Origin: Oceanobacillus indicireducens
Lineage (GTDB): Bacteria > Bacillota > Bacilli > Bacillales > Amphibacillaceae
Reading direction: 5' to 3'
Assembly: GCF_014647195.1 (NCBI RefSeq)
Contig: NZ_BMOS01000010.1
Location: forward strand, 69,708-133,707
Length of the DNA stretch: 64,000 nucleotides
In this document: positions 36,377 to 45,590 of the stretch, one piece after another
Position numbering within the stretch: position 1 is the first letter of the stretch
How the letters are laid out: each line of letters begins with the position of its first letter
Notes under the pieces: generated by a model
Seen by the model: only the letters and a program-made list of their open reading frames with translations
Told to the model about the DNA's origin: nothing
Database searches by the model: none
Position numbers and translations under genes: made by a program

Positions 36377-37426
36377 CTATTCTTCAAGTGCTTCCATGAT
36401 TTTTCGTTTATTTATGGGTACAACGATATCATGACGCGCTAGCTCGATATTAGGTTTTTGATGCAGCCACTCTTCTTGTATTTCCTTCCCTGCAGTTAGT
36501 GCAATAATTGCAGATGGAATATCAGCTCCCGCTAAGTGGGTAAATGCATAGCCACCGCCAAAACGGGGATTAATGTCAATAACATAATAATCCTTCCCAT
36601 TAAAATAAACATCTGTGTTCATATAACCTGCATGGCCAAAACCTTCACCTAGCTGCTGTGCAATGTCTGTTAATTCCGGAATATTTATGGTAATACATCG
36701 GTCAATATCTCCGCCCCTCATACCTAATTGCTTCCTAGCAAAGGATGTAAGAAAGTGGCCATTTAAATCGTTAAACATATCGACACTAAACTTATCCCCT
36801 TCAATCACTTCCTGAATGATGATATTATCTTGCGGTTTTCTTGAAGTGTCTCCATCGAGTGGGCTTACCTTAATCTCCTGAATAGCATGCTGATAAGCAA
36901 ATTCCATATCCTCTACATTGTCAATAAGTTCTATTCCTATTGAGGCGGAACCATTACGAGGCTTCACGATTAACGGAAAGAATACTTCTTGTTTTTCCAA
37001 TGCTCTTTTCGCATCTTCTGCGTTAAAATAGGAAAGTGGGGATTTTACGTTAAACGGTTCTAGCAACTCTCGGTATTTCCCCTTATCCCGCACCTTTTCT
37101 ACAATACTGGAATTCGGCGCAAATACAGATACACCTAATTTCTCCAGTTCTTTTTTGTGGTCTGATATTTCGGGTACTTCCCAATCATTTAATGGGACAA
37201 GACAGTCGACCTCATGCTTCTTGCAAATCTCAATAATTGCATCCATATAATTTGTATCTGTTTGTTCTGGAATTACATAATTCTCGTCTCCAGCTTGGAG
37301 TGACGGGGCATTATATTCAGGATCGGCAACAATTATTTTCCCATCGATACCAACCTTTTTTAAAGCATCCTTAAAAAAATTTACCAAGTCTATTCTTCTT
37401 GCTGTTGATGTCAATAAGATGTTCAA
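36377..37426 (-). CDS. ATP-grasp ligase (carbamoyl-phosphate-synthase-like)
   Basis: The protein has an N-terminal Rossmann-like domain (ILLTSTARRIDLVNFFKDAL), the ATP-grasp segment LIVKPRNGSASIGIEL near residue 155 and the Mg-binding DINPRFGGGYAFTHLAG near 290. I prefer the TTG at 37426 as start because GAGGAG stands nine bases upstream and other family members begin exactly there; the open frame continues to 37468. It activates some carboxylate with ATP and joins it to an amine. The M20 gene downstream suggests a peptide-like product. Confidence 0.82.
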   Translation of the reverse strand: MNILLTSTARRIDLVNFFKDALKKVGIDGKIIVADPEYNAPSLQAGDENYVIPEQTDTNYMDAIIEICKKHEVDCLVPLNDWEVPEISDHKKELEKLGVSVFAPNSSIVEKVRDKGKYRELLEPFNVKSPLSYFNAEDAKRALEKQEVFFPLIVKPRNGSASIGIELIDNVEDMEFAYQHAIQEIKVSPLDGDTSRKPQDNIIIQEVIEGDKFSVDMFNDLNGHFLTSFARKQLGMRGGDIDRCITINIPELTDIAQQLGEGFGHAGYMNTDVYFNGKDYYVIDINPRFGGGYAFTHLAGADIPSAIIALTAGKEIQEEWLHQKPNIELARHDIVVPINKRKIMEALEE

Positions 37427-37593
37427 CTTGTTCAACTCCTCGTTGTTTATATCATTTTTCGGAAACAAGATATTAATGTTTACCCAGCATGATAAACTTT
37501 AATCTTTTCCCTTATTCGGAAAACTCGCACACTTGGGAGCATTGAACATCGACTATCTTGTTTAAGAATCGAATATATACGTCATCTAAAAAA

Positions 37594-38558
37594 TTAATCT
37601 CTTGAAGACATACGCTCAATAAATTCATCCATTTCCTCTGCTATTTTCTTAAACTCAGTATGGTGAATATAGTGGGAAGCATCTAGTTTTATAATTTCCT
37701 GGTCATATATTTTAGCGAAATCTTGTTGTAATTCGGTCCATAATTTAGAATCAAAACCTGTATCTTCCCCGTTCGAAACAAACAGAAGCATCGGAACTTC
37801 AGGTTTGTCCCCCCGCTCCACTACCCTTGCATTTTCTTTAATTTCCTTTACCTCATTCAGCATATTCTTCGTCAATGTCCGCCTGTAGAAGACAATCTCA
37901 TATAATGCTTTATCTTCCTCCTTTAATACCTTATTGTTCATCAGGTCACTTCCATCAAGCATTGGCAGCCAGCGGATTAGTCCTGTTTTTGCGATGAATT
38001 CACCTAAGCGAATGAGTGGCATTGGAATATCCATTTCCTCATACACAGATGGAACAGCCATATCCAATCCAATAATTGCTTCAACTTCTTCAGGATATGT
38101 TTGTGCCCAATATAACGTCTCAACCCCTGACATGGAAAGGGGCACTAATATGTAAGGTCCTTCTATCTTCGCCTGTTGCAATGCTTCGCGTGTTTCATGA
38201 AGTATCGTATGAATATCCCGGTTCGAGTCTGTAATTTCACTAAACCCGTAACCAGCCTTTTCAACAACTGCAATTCGATTCTCATCACTCAGCAAACAAT
38301 ACAATGGTTTAAAATCCAACAGCGGCGAACTCGTTCCGCCACCTGCAAGAAATACGAAAGTTTTCTCACCGTCGCCTTCCGAGTAAACATGCATGAGATG
38401 ATTATTCACTTCAACCATCTCTCCTGGTGGAGTAAATTGTTCCTCCTCTTGGGAGATTCGTATTTTATGATTGACATAAGCTGCCCCATAACAAATACGA
38501 GGAGACCAGTTAGTACTAAAAAAGGAATGATAATAACATATTTAAATGCTTTCTTCAC
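37594..38558 (-). pseudogene. Membrane-anchored alpha/beta hydrolase with a frameshift
   Basis: The GTG at 38558 (after GGGGGAG) opens VKKAFKYVIIIPFLVLTGLL, a membrane anchor. At a run of four G near 38494 the sense moves to the next phase and goes on as GAAYVNHKIRISQEEEQF into the intact hydrolase frame (37594-38418). That frame has FLAGGGT, the nucleophile SMSGVE and the C-terminal DASHYIHHT. One missing G accounts for the break. A soluble hydrolase without the anchor could still be made from the ATG-less second frame, but no ribosome-binding site is evident. Confidence 0.65.
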
Positions 38559-38752
38559 ATTTTTCTCCCCCAGTCTGTTTTTTTCTTTCAGCATAACATA
38601 CTAGTTTGAGTGAAAGTTGAAGGGATACCTTTCTTCAGCAACAAACTTTTCAAAAAATAAAAAACAAACGATTTATCCAAGGTAAACGTCAACTCATAAA
38701 AGTTAATTATGTATATAGTATAGTAGAACGATGAAAAGGAGGAGAAAGTGAT

Positions 38753-39067
38753 ATGTCTGAGCACGAAAGAAAATATGATCATGATGGAAACCAAGAGTAT
38801 TTTTACTCTGACGGTAGAGATCATGAAGATGCAGATGTAGATGTAGATTTTGATTTTGATTTTGATAGTGATATCGATGTAGATAACAGAAATGACAATG
38901 ATAATGATAATGATTTGAAAAACAAAAACCGTAATCTAAACGTTGCAAAAGTTATCAGAAGCGGCAACTCAAATGTTAACGTTAGAACCCGTGTAGAAGA
39001 TGAAGAAAACGATCATGACCATCGCCGTAGAAAACGCCATCGCAGAAGAAGAAAAAGATGTCGTTAA
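38753..39067 (+). CDS. Asp-rich low-complexity protein with a basic C-terminus, possible spore-coat protein
   Basis: The 104-residue protein contains DVDVDFDFDFDSDIDVD (about 28-44) and NDNDNDND, then NLNVAKVIRSGNSNVNVRT, and ends in a run of Arg, Lys and His with one Cys. AGGAGGAGAAAGTG stands before the ATG, and a terminator follows. A possible relative with a milder DVDIEVNVD motif lies at 39434. The alternating Asp/hydrophobic pattern suggests a beta, calcium-binding or coat-forming strand. I know no function. Confidence 0.6.
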   Translation: MSEHERKYDHDGNQEYFYSDGRDHEDADVDVDFDFDFDSDIDVDNRNDNDNDNDLKNKNRNLNVAKVIRSGNSNVNVRTRVEDEENDHDHRRRKRHRRRRKRCR

Positions 39068-39077
39068 ATGAACGATT

Positions 39078-39108
39078 AGTGGGATAGCTTTATTATCCCA
39101 CTTTTTTC
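39078..39108 (+). terminator. Terminator of the Asp-rich protein gene
   Basis: AGTGGGATA pairs with TATCCCACT and TTTTTT follows. Confidence 0.9.
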
Positions 39109-39110
39109 TT

Positions 39111-39267
39111 ATAACGTGAAACTCATTCAGTGGGGAATTCTTTACCCCCCACTGAATGTTAGTTGAACAGAATCAGGTTTTTACGGACTGTATATCCCCC
39201 ACCTTGACATTTTAGTTTCCCTCATGTTTAGAAGTGGGGGGATTACAGACCGTTAATACGTGATAAA
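39111..39267 (-). repeat. bcr1-like element, copy D
   Basis: A full-length copy in reverse orientation (ATAACGTGAAACTCATTCAG to TAATACGTGATAAA), with the hairpin CAGTGGGGAA/CCCCCCACTG. Its last bases ATAAA are shared with copy E, so the two are head-to-tail. Confidence 0.9.
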
Positions 39268-39417
39268 GTGAAACTTCATTCAGTGGGGAATTCTTTCCCC
39301 CCACTGAATGTTAGTTGAACAGAATCAGGTTTTTACGGACTGTATATCCCCACCATAACATTTTGGTTTTTCCTCTTGTTTAGAAGTGGGGGGATTACAG
39401 ACCGTTAATACGTGGTG
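39262..39417 (-). repeat. bcr1-like element, copy E (tandem with D)
   Basis: Over 90% identical to copy D by eye and in the same orientation, from ATAAAGTGAAACTTCATTCA to ACCGTTAATACGTGGTGAAA. Its right end provides the leader of the next gene. Confidence 0.9.
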
Positions 39418-39433
39418 AAAGGAGAGATGTTAC

Positions 39434-39715
39434 TTGGAAAACGCAAGAAGCAATGTCCATCCGATTGATTATAGAAGCGATACACGATCTACCATTGATT
39501 ATAGCGGTAATTCCGATGTCGATATAGAAGTCAACGTTGATACCACTCCGATTGCATATGCTATGTTATGTACACTTTTAGCTACAAAACAGATATCTGA
39601 CTTTGAATTCAAAAAAGCTGTCCGTAGATTAGAAGATTTAACTAAAAAAGGAAGAAGTCCGACAATCAGAGATATGAATGATTTATCCCAAGTGAAACTA
39701 TACAAAAAACGATGA
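39434..39715 (+). CDS. Small protein, possible spore-coat (CotX/CotV-like) relative
   Basis: The 93-residue frame begins at TTG after AAAGGAGAGATG. After a polar N-terminus it has SGNSDVDIEVNVDTTPIAYAM and a helical C-terminus (EFKKAVRRLEDLTKKGRSPT). The DVDIEVNVDTTPIA pattern followed by a run of hydrophobic residues recalls the CotX/CotV coat domain, but the match is loose. It is next to the Asp-rich gene, separated only by the two bcr1-like copies. Confidence 0.5.
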   Translation: MENARSNVHPIDYRSDTRSTIDYSGNSDVDIEVNVDTTPIAYAMLCTLLATKQISDFEFKKAVRRLEDLTKKGRSPTIRDMNDLSQVKLYKKR

Positions 39716-39725
39716 CATTAAAAAA

Positions 39726-39835
39726 AGTGGGTCTCCCACTAATTTCAGCAAACGTATGAAAGATCTTCCCTTAAATGTGCGGTAAATCCCCGTTAAAGAT
39801 GTTGTGGGCGGTACCATCTTTAACAGGGATTTACC
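39726..39835. terminator. Two hairpins after the small gene
   Basis: AGTGGG/CCCACT (39726-39740) without a T-run is followed by a long stem GGTAAATCCC-GTTAAAGATG / CATCTTTAAC-GGGATTTACC (39781-39835). The second is strong enough to end transcription from either side, although its T-rich flank is short. Confidence 0.5.
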
Positions 39836-39874
39836 GTTTATTGCGTTATAAATACCTAGGCTTTTAACTTTCTA

Positions 39875-39921
39875 ATAAAGTGAAACTCATTCAGTGGGGA
39901 TATTACAGACCGTTAATACAT
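39875..39921 (-). repeat. bcr1-like element, copy F (internal deletion)
   Basis: Only the two ends remain, joined: ATAAAGTGAAACTCATTCAG plus TGGGGA, then TATTACAGACCGTTAATAC. About 110 bp of the interior are missing. Confidence 0.8.
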
Positions 39922-39949
39922 GGAATTCCCTAACTCCCTGCAAGCTACA

Positions 39950-41527
39950 TTATCCGTGCAAGCTTCCCTTGAGCATTGGACGTGGTCGGTAGGGACCAAT
40001 TGGGAGCTGGATTAGGCTGGTCCTTCCTTGTCGATTGATTTTATAAAGTTCATCACTCAAATTAGCGTCAAACCCTAGCAGCGGGTGTCCTCCCATCCCA
40101 AGGGCTGACGCAGCCAAAAGCAATCGTTGCACGAGCATACCTGCTTCCATCTGCTGTATTCGGTAACCCCTGTATCCTAATTCTTTCTTATAGAAATCCT
40201 TATCACCTGCCACATGCAGGCAAATTGGAACCTGGAGTAAATTTACATTATTAAAAGACATTCCATTCTGCAAATGAAGTCGATGGTCTCCGGGACGAAT
40301 TTCCCTTAACATGTGTTCGGTGCTATCATAATAGTACGCCCCATTTGGAATTCCTTCAACCATGTATAAACTGCTGTAAATTGTTACACGAGGCGGATCA
40401 TTGTTATACGCAACATCCAAATCATTTCTGTATGAAAAAGCAGCCATTGCTTCTTGGAGAAGGGCAGCCAACTGTTGTTGATCCACCTTCTCCAATACGA
40501 AATCCATGTCTGGAGAAAATCGATTTTTACATATTTCCGCGAGATCATAGGGCAAGGATTTTGTATGAGGCAATGTCACCGTGTTCTCCCCATATTCTGC
40601 AATTGTCCTCCCCTTTATTTCTCGAAATGACCATGTAGATTCTAGGTTAGATGCTTTATTCATTGCAGTTATCATCGGATATTCTTTGATCCGTAGTGAC
40701 CGCTCGAAATGATTGGTTTGAATTGCTGGCAGCTCTTGTTTCAATTCATCCGCTATAATATTTTTGTGGCGGTCCTCTCCGCTCATAGACCAGTTGGTGG
40801 CTTCCACCGACAGGGGAATTACACTATATACACTCTCCTCCAGATCAGATAGTCCAAGCAGATGATTTATTGCGGTATCAAGAAATTGAAAGTACACACC
40901 TGTGGCAAAGCCAAACCGCTTCGCTACCTCCATTAGCTGTCCAATCAGCACACCAGCATCTAACCCTTGGAGTCGATACGCAAAGTTGTTGTATTTAAAA
41001 AAGTTTTTCCAAAACATTGTCGAGACAAAGACAATACCGAAACACGAGGGGATGTCACACCGATTCCCCAGAGCTCTAGCTAAATAGAAATCGAAATTTC
41101 CTTCCCGCAGCAACACCAAGCTGTGATGTGCTACATCATAATGGTAAACTCCATCCGGGAGTCCTTCTACCTTTAAATAAACGTACAATTCGTTAGGATA
41201 TAGCGCCCCGCCAGATGGAGCATAACGCCTATAGGACTGCATCGGAAAGGTATCTTGATCTGTCGAATCTATTTGCATGACGGATTGACTCAATTGAGTC
41301 AATCCGAATACATACCAGAGAAAATGGCCAACTCTATTGATATCCAGTTTTGCAGAAGGTTCTCCACCAGTAAGCGTCAGTGGTACTTCTTCGGACAATG
41401 GAGCGACCGGTAATCCACGGTAAAGTTTATATGCAAGCGGTGCATCCTCCCAATCCACTTCCCAGTTCGGCTGATTTGCTTTATCAATATCAAAATGCAA
41501 ATTGTGCAGAAATTCTTCCAGACTCAT
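39950..41527 (-). CDS. SagB-type TOMM dehydrogenase (two nitroreductase-like domains)
   Basis: The 525-residue protein has two nitroreductase/SagB-like halves. Each has the pattern SGGALYPNELYVYL..GVYHYD (residues ~95-130) or its second version IYSSLYMVEGIPNGAYYYDS, and each ends in G.RLQGLDAGVLIGQLM or YRIQQMEAGMLVQRLL. SagB enzymes use FMN to oxidise azolines to azoles, finishing thiazoles in modified peptides. It is last in the TOMM operon, 12 bp after the YcaO gene. No export or immunity gene follows it. Confidence 0.88.
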   Translation of the reverse strand: MSLEEFLHNLHFDIDKANQPNWEVDWEDAPLAYKLYRGLPVAPLSEEVPLTLTGGEPSAKLDINRVGHFLWYVFGLTQLSQSVMQIDSTDQDTFPMQSYRRYAPSGGALYPNELYVYLKVEGLPDGVYHYDVAHHSLVLLREGNFDFYLARALGNRCDIPSCFGIVFVSTMFWKNFFKYNNFAYRLQGLDAGVLIGQLMEVAKRFGFATGVYFQFLDTAINHLLGLSDLEESVYSVIPLSVEATNWSMSGEDRHKNIIADELKQELPAIQTNHFERSLRIKEYPMITAMNKASNLESTWSFREIKGRTIAEYGENTVTLPHTKSLPYDLAEICKNRFSPDMDFVLEKVDQQQLAALLQEAMAAFSYRNDLDVAYNNDPPRVTIYSSLYMVEGIPNGAYYYDSTEHMLREIRPGDHRLHLQNGMSFNNVNLLQVPICLHVAGDKDFYKKELGYRGYRIQQMEAGMLVQRLLLAASALGMGGHPLLGFDANLSDELYKINRQGRTSLIQLPIGPYRPRPMLKGSLHG

Positions 41528-41539
41528 CCTCTACCTCCT

Positions 41540-43486
41540 TTAAGGAAACGGGTGCGGATGTGGATTGAGTTGTTCGATTGTCAATGGTTCTTTCGTGAAC
41601 TTAAGCTCCATCGGGACTCGAAGTACCCTCTCAAGTCCTGTTAAGCGGGTAAGATGATGCCCGAATGTCATCGGCAGCATTCCCGGAATCAGTACTTTTA
41701 CGCAATACAAACCGTTTCGTATCGTTTCCGGAGTCGACTGATCTACGACAATTACTTCAAGGTTTAATCGGCGGAACACCTGAAGAATATCTTGCAAATC
41801 ATCGGTAAGATCTGCATGATTCGACTTCCAATTAAACCTTTCATTAAAGGAGCGCATTGGACCATTTTCGTCAAACAAAAAACTAAAACGCTCTTCTACT
41901 TGCGGCAAACCGCAAAGCATGCCGTGATCTTCCATCTGCCTCACCAAGGAAGAATCATGCAGCATTCTTTCATACTCCTCTTTGTTCGCTTCAAATTTTT
42001 CATCGAGGTTGAGCATCATGCCAGCAAGCTCGTGAATTGCGCCTTTCACCGCCCGTACCGGATCTAGATGAGCCCCAGCTGCACAAATGAGATTTAGTCC
42101 CTTTTCCTTTCTGTTTTTAGCTATTGCAAAAATACTTGGAATACCGTGTTCCATCGTAGCGTCATACAAATACAAATCATACCCGGCGACCACTCGCATT
42201 CGCTTGACCATTAATTCCAACTCCTGGTCGTTAGCTGTAAAAGGATCTATTCGCGGAAGATTAAGCTTTGCGTACCATGTCATTAAGAATGAATCACGCT
42301 CGATCACTTCCATAATTCCATGAAAAATGGCCTCTTCTAAACTTCCTCCAAGCGCACAACCATTTGAAGTTTCATAGACAAAACCTTCCGTTCCGTGTCC
42401 AACACTGTAATAAGCAAGGAGCTCTGGGACTAGAATAGGACGCTCCTGTAAAAACGAATAACCCCATACCCAATCAATGGTACGGTCAGGATCAAACGGC
42501 TTGAATGGAAAACCAGGCTGCGCATATTGTTCCTTTGCGTGTACGCCTACCCTCAAAGGATGAAGTGCTTGATTTTCTAAGTTACGATAACGATCATGGA
42601 CCACAGTCCGTTTGCCGCGCGGTTTTATACCGCAGTACCGCTCCACCCCTTCTAAAATGGCTGTCAATATGCTCTCTTCGTATGAATGGGTCCGGCCACC
42701 TGTTCCTTCGTCCCCTGCTAACATAGGCAGATTAACACTCGCATCAGCAAATGGAGTAACTAGGTCATACATTTTACTGTTCAAAATGCCAGTACGATTA
42801 TCCAGATAATCATTTACAATATCTTCCTTTATCTCATCCAACCGACGGCTACGGAAACTGCTGGAACTTATCTTCGGACTCGGTTGCAGTGAAACTTGGG
42901 CTAAATCTCGCGAATCGTCGGGTAATTGACCACAGACCGGACATAACGGGTTGGGCAGAAAAGAATGCCAGGAGCTCTTCAGTGTTTTCAAATCAATTGA
43001 ATAAACCTTGCCTTCTGAATAAACCCGATCACCCCGCAATAAATTCTGTACCTCTCCACCTATCAGGTAAGCCATTTGTAAAAGTCCCGTACGTGAAGCC
43101 CACGGATCACGTTCCATTCCTCTGGCCAGTTCAAGTCTTTGTTGTACCTCCACCATCTCTATTCGGTCCCGACTACCCATAAGAAGCCGCATATCCGCAC
43201 ATTGAGAGCAGCCTGCTGCACCTGGTTGTACAAGCGGGCCCACTATACCTTCACCAAATGAAACAAAGCCTCTGAGCCAGGGAGTACTAGTTTTTTGTAA
43301 TACTTCTTCCGCATTTTGATGAACGGAGGGTCTCCAACCATCATCCAAAAACAGCACCAAATCCGTATAACTTGGAATACCTTCACCGAGATTGGACTTA
43401 CGTATAATTGGATAGTTTGCTGACAGTTCGTGACTTACACAATCAGCCAGCACCCCTTCTCCGACAATCAACACGAAGGAGTTCAT
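41540..43486 (-). CDS. YcaO cyclodehydratase of a TOMM cluster
   Basis: The 648-residue protein joins an N-terminal zinc-binding part (AGCSQCADM near 92 and PLCPVCGQL near 183) to a YcaO domain from about residue 230. YcaO ATP-binding stretches RTHSYEESILTAILEGVERY and LEEAIFHGIMEVIERDSFLM are present. It ends in PHPHPFP, the proline-rich C-terminus (PxPxP type) typical of azoline-forming YcaO enzymes. It would cyclise the core cysteines of the precursor at 45591 using ATP. It overlaps the upstream partner gene by 4 bp. Confidence 0.92.
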   Translation of the reverse strand: MNSFVLIVGEGVLADCVSHELSANYPIIRKSNLGEGIPSYTDLVLFLDDGWRPSVHQNAEEVLQKTSTPWLRGFVSFGEGIVGPLVQPGAAGCSQCADMRLLMGSRDRIEMVEVQQRLELARGMERDPWASRTGLLQMAYLIGGEVQNLLRGDRVYSEGKVYSIDLKTLKSSWHSFLPNPLCPVCGQLPDDSRDLAQVSLQPSPKISSSSFRSRRLDEIKEDIVNDYLDNRTGILNSKMYDLVTPFADASVNLPMLAGDEGTGGRTHSYEESILTAILEGVERYCGIKPRGKRTVVHDRYRNLENQALHPLRVGVHAKEQYAQPGFPFKPFDPDRTIDWVWGYSFLQERPILVPELLAYYSVGHGTEGFVYETSNGCALGGSLEEAIFHGIMEVIERDSFLMTWYAKLNLPRIDPFTANDQELELMVKRMRVVAGYDLYLYDATMEHGIPSIFAIAKNRKEKGLNLICAAGAHLDPVRAVKGAIHELAGMMLNLDEKFEANKEEYERMLHDSSLVRQMEDHGMLCGLPQVEERFSFLFDENGPMRSFNERFNWKSNHADLTDDLQDILQVFRRLNLEVIVVDQSTPETIRNGLYCVKVLIPGMLPMTFGHHLTRLTGLERVLRVPMELKFTKEPLTIEQLNPHPHPFP

Positions 43487-45432
43487 CGTGAATCCCCCTC
43501 TCGCAGCAAGACACCAAACACTCCGGCTAGTCGCTCTTTAAAAACAGGTTCAAGCCCATATTCGGCTACGAAGACCCGTTTACCATTCCATTTCAATCTT
43601 TCCATGGCTCCTTGTAGAATGTCGGCTTGTATCCTCTCTTCACACACGGGAATATCAAGACTAATTGGTGAGTTCTCTTCTAAATAGATGGATGAGGACG
43701 ATACCTTACAAATTAGGTTGCTCGAGGAATCCGATTTATTTTGCACTTTGCTAATTGCCTGCTGTAAAGCCCTTCGTAACGCCATTGTTACATTTAAATC
43801 TATACTGCCATACCACTCATCTTCCGCACCTATCCATATTACAGGAAAACCAAATACTTCCTTTCCTATCCCGATAATTGGTGCTCCCTGCATCGTGGTT
43901 AATGTCTCTAAATAGAACCGGCATTTTTCATCTTCTATAGAATTCAACTGCACTCGGGAAACAGAATACTTCTGATTAAATTGTTGCTTGCGAAGCTCCT
44001 CTCTCAAACACTTTTGTAACCCACGTCCAACACCTTCCACAAACGATTCACCAGCTCCAATCCCGATCATTTCATCCGCTACTACTGAACCATTTTCAAG
44101 TGGCAGCGCATTAACAATCAAGCTCGCCATTCGCTCCCCATATGATTCAATTCCTGTTAGTCCTGCCTCCAGGCGTGCTTCCTTATGAGTCAAACCTGAG
44201 CAGACATCCTCATGCATCAGCCCAGCTGGTCCCTCCGACAACGGGTCCACTACCTGAATGCGACATTGAGCTAACGGGAGCTGCTTTAAATCACCTTCCT
44301 CCCAAATATGAAAGATTCCTAATTCCGCTGATGTTAACTGATCGAAAGAAAGAAGTAAATTATCTGATTCAACTTCCTCTATATTTGTTTGAATCCGGTC
44401 CTCGACATTTTCAACCCATTCAGCAGATATATCACCTGTCACCAGAGGATGAGGCAAAAATGCATGCCATTTTCCCTCTAATGTATCCAGATTTAGAAGA
44501 AAAATCCTATTATTCTTTTCCAATTCTGTGACTCCTGTAATCTTTTTAAACAACTCAAATACAATCATATTAGCTAACAATGAACCAGAATTTACGGAGG
44601 AACCTTGAGACTTCCTATCTTTAGATAAAGCGGATTCATGTAAACGACGCCATGCCGTTTCCCAACACACCTCGGAATCCGGATGTACGAGTGGACCTGC
44701 CAAACCTACTTGCTGCAGGCATAAAGCTGGGAGAAACATCTTGTTCTCTTCCCTGCAAACCGTATGAAGTTGTCTAAGTTCCTCTAGTTCTCCCTTCTGA
44801 CTCACATACAATATGGAATCAAAAGGCTCCACTATTTCTCGCCAACTCTCCTGCTTTTGCGAGAACTCTTTCAAGTTAACCTCTGGGTCTTTGATTCGTG
44901 CATGCTCCACGAGTTGATTTAACCTCTGTCTATTGGTCGGAACCTCGTTTGTAACTAACACCTGTATCTTAGTCAAACCAGTCTCAAGCAAAGAAGAAAC
45001 AACAGAATTTAACATAGGACCAGAGCCAACTGCCAGCACGTTAGCCTGACGAAAACCTTGAAAACGGGCCGCCCCGGAACCAACTAAATTGTCAACAAAT
45101 TCAATTTGAGATGCATACTTATTAAGATGATAATCCGTCAATTGATGCGGGAGATCCTGACTTAAATCACGTACATATCCATTCTCATAAAGTACTTCTG
45201 CAATTTCAAAGACCCGATTTCGGTAAGGGTCAGGTAATCCGTTAGTCAAATATTCTAATGTATACTCCCCATTGAACATCGGTAATAGTTTTTCAACCCA
45301 CTGATCGATCCCACTGCCTTCAATGCGGAAAGAACTTGAATTGTTCCGAAAATATACTCCTCGGTTTGGTTCCGGGAGATAAAACGTGTCTCTTTTCACT
45401 TTTAGACGCATAGAAGGTTTCAAATTCGGCAT
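43483..45432 (-). CDS. RRE/E1-like partner protein (putative thiazole-containing bacteriocin maturation protein)
   Basis: Residues ~8-80 (RDTFYLPEPNRGVYF, then NGEYTLEYLTNGLP) look like the RiPP recognition element that grips leader peptides. Residues ~130-280 form an E1/ThiF-like Rossmann part (NVLAVGSGPMLNSVVSSLLE). The rest matches no motif I know but has the length of the Bacillus maturation protein family that goes with YcaO. I chose the ATG at 45432 because GGAGG stands six bases upstream; the frame is open to 45459. It would bring the precursor to the YcaO enzyme. Confidence 0.85.
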   Translation of the reverse strand: MPNLKPSMRLKVKRDTFYLPEPNRGVYFRNNSSSFRIEGSGIDQWVEKLLPMFNGEYTLEYLTNGLPDPYRNRVFEIAEVLYENGYVRDLSQDLPHQLTDYHLNKYASQIEFVDNLVGSGAARFQGFRQANVLAVGSGPMLNSVVSSLLETGLTKIQVLVTNEVPTNRQRLNQLVEHARIKDPEVNLKEFSQKQESWREIVEPFDSILYVSQKGELEELRQLHTVCREENKMFLPALCLQQVGLAGPLVHPDSEVCWETAWRRLHESALSKDRKSQGSSVNSGSLLANMIVFELFKKITGVTELEKNNRIFLLNLDTLEGKWHAFLPHPLVTGDISAEWVENVEDRIQTNIEEVESDNLLLSFDQLTSAELGIFHIWEEGDLKQLPLAQCRIQVVDPLSEGPAGLMHEDVCSGLTHKEARLEAGLTGIESYGERMASLIVNALPLENGSVVADEMIGIGAGESFVEGVGRGLQKCLREELRKQQFNQKYSVSRVQLNSIEDEKCRFYLETLTTMQGAPIIGIGKEVFGFPVIWIGAEDEWYGSIDLNVTMALRRALQQAISKVQNKSDSSSNLICKVSSSSIYLEENSPISLDIPVCEERIQADILQGAMERLKWNGKRVFVAEYGLEPVFKERLAGVFGVLLREGDSR

Positions 45433-45535
45433 CTCTAGCCTCCTTATCCTTTTGACCATAATTGTTCATTAATACTGCCACTTTCATCGTATGTACCGTA
45501 ATTTGTCCATTATGTCTTGTTTTTTTAGGGAAATA

Positions 45536-45555
45536 CCCCTGCAAAAATGCAGGGG
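45536..45555 (-). other. Hairpin between the TOMM precursor and modification genes
   Basis: A perfect 7-bp stem CCCCTGC/GCAGGGG with a six-base loop lies 35 bp after the precursor stop codon. No T-run follows at once. It may protect the precursor mRNA or lower readthrough so that precursor exceeds enzyme. Confidence 0.55.
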
Positions 45556-45590
45556 ACTTCTAAAATTGAATACTAAACAATTTAACGGGT

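Noticed and set aside
38703..38948. Minus-strand frame rich in His and Tyr opposite the Asp-rich gene
   Set aside because: It is the antisense reading of the GAT repeats; the plus-strand gene has the ribosome-binding site and terminator.
39111..39417. CRISPR array
   Set aside because: Two ~155-bp tandem copies are far longer than CRISPR repeats, have no spacers and occur singly elsewhere; no cas genes were seen.
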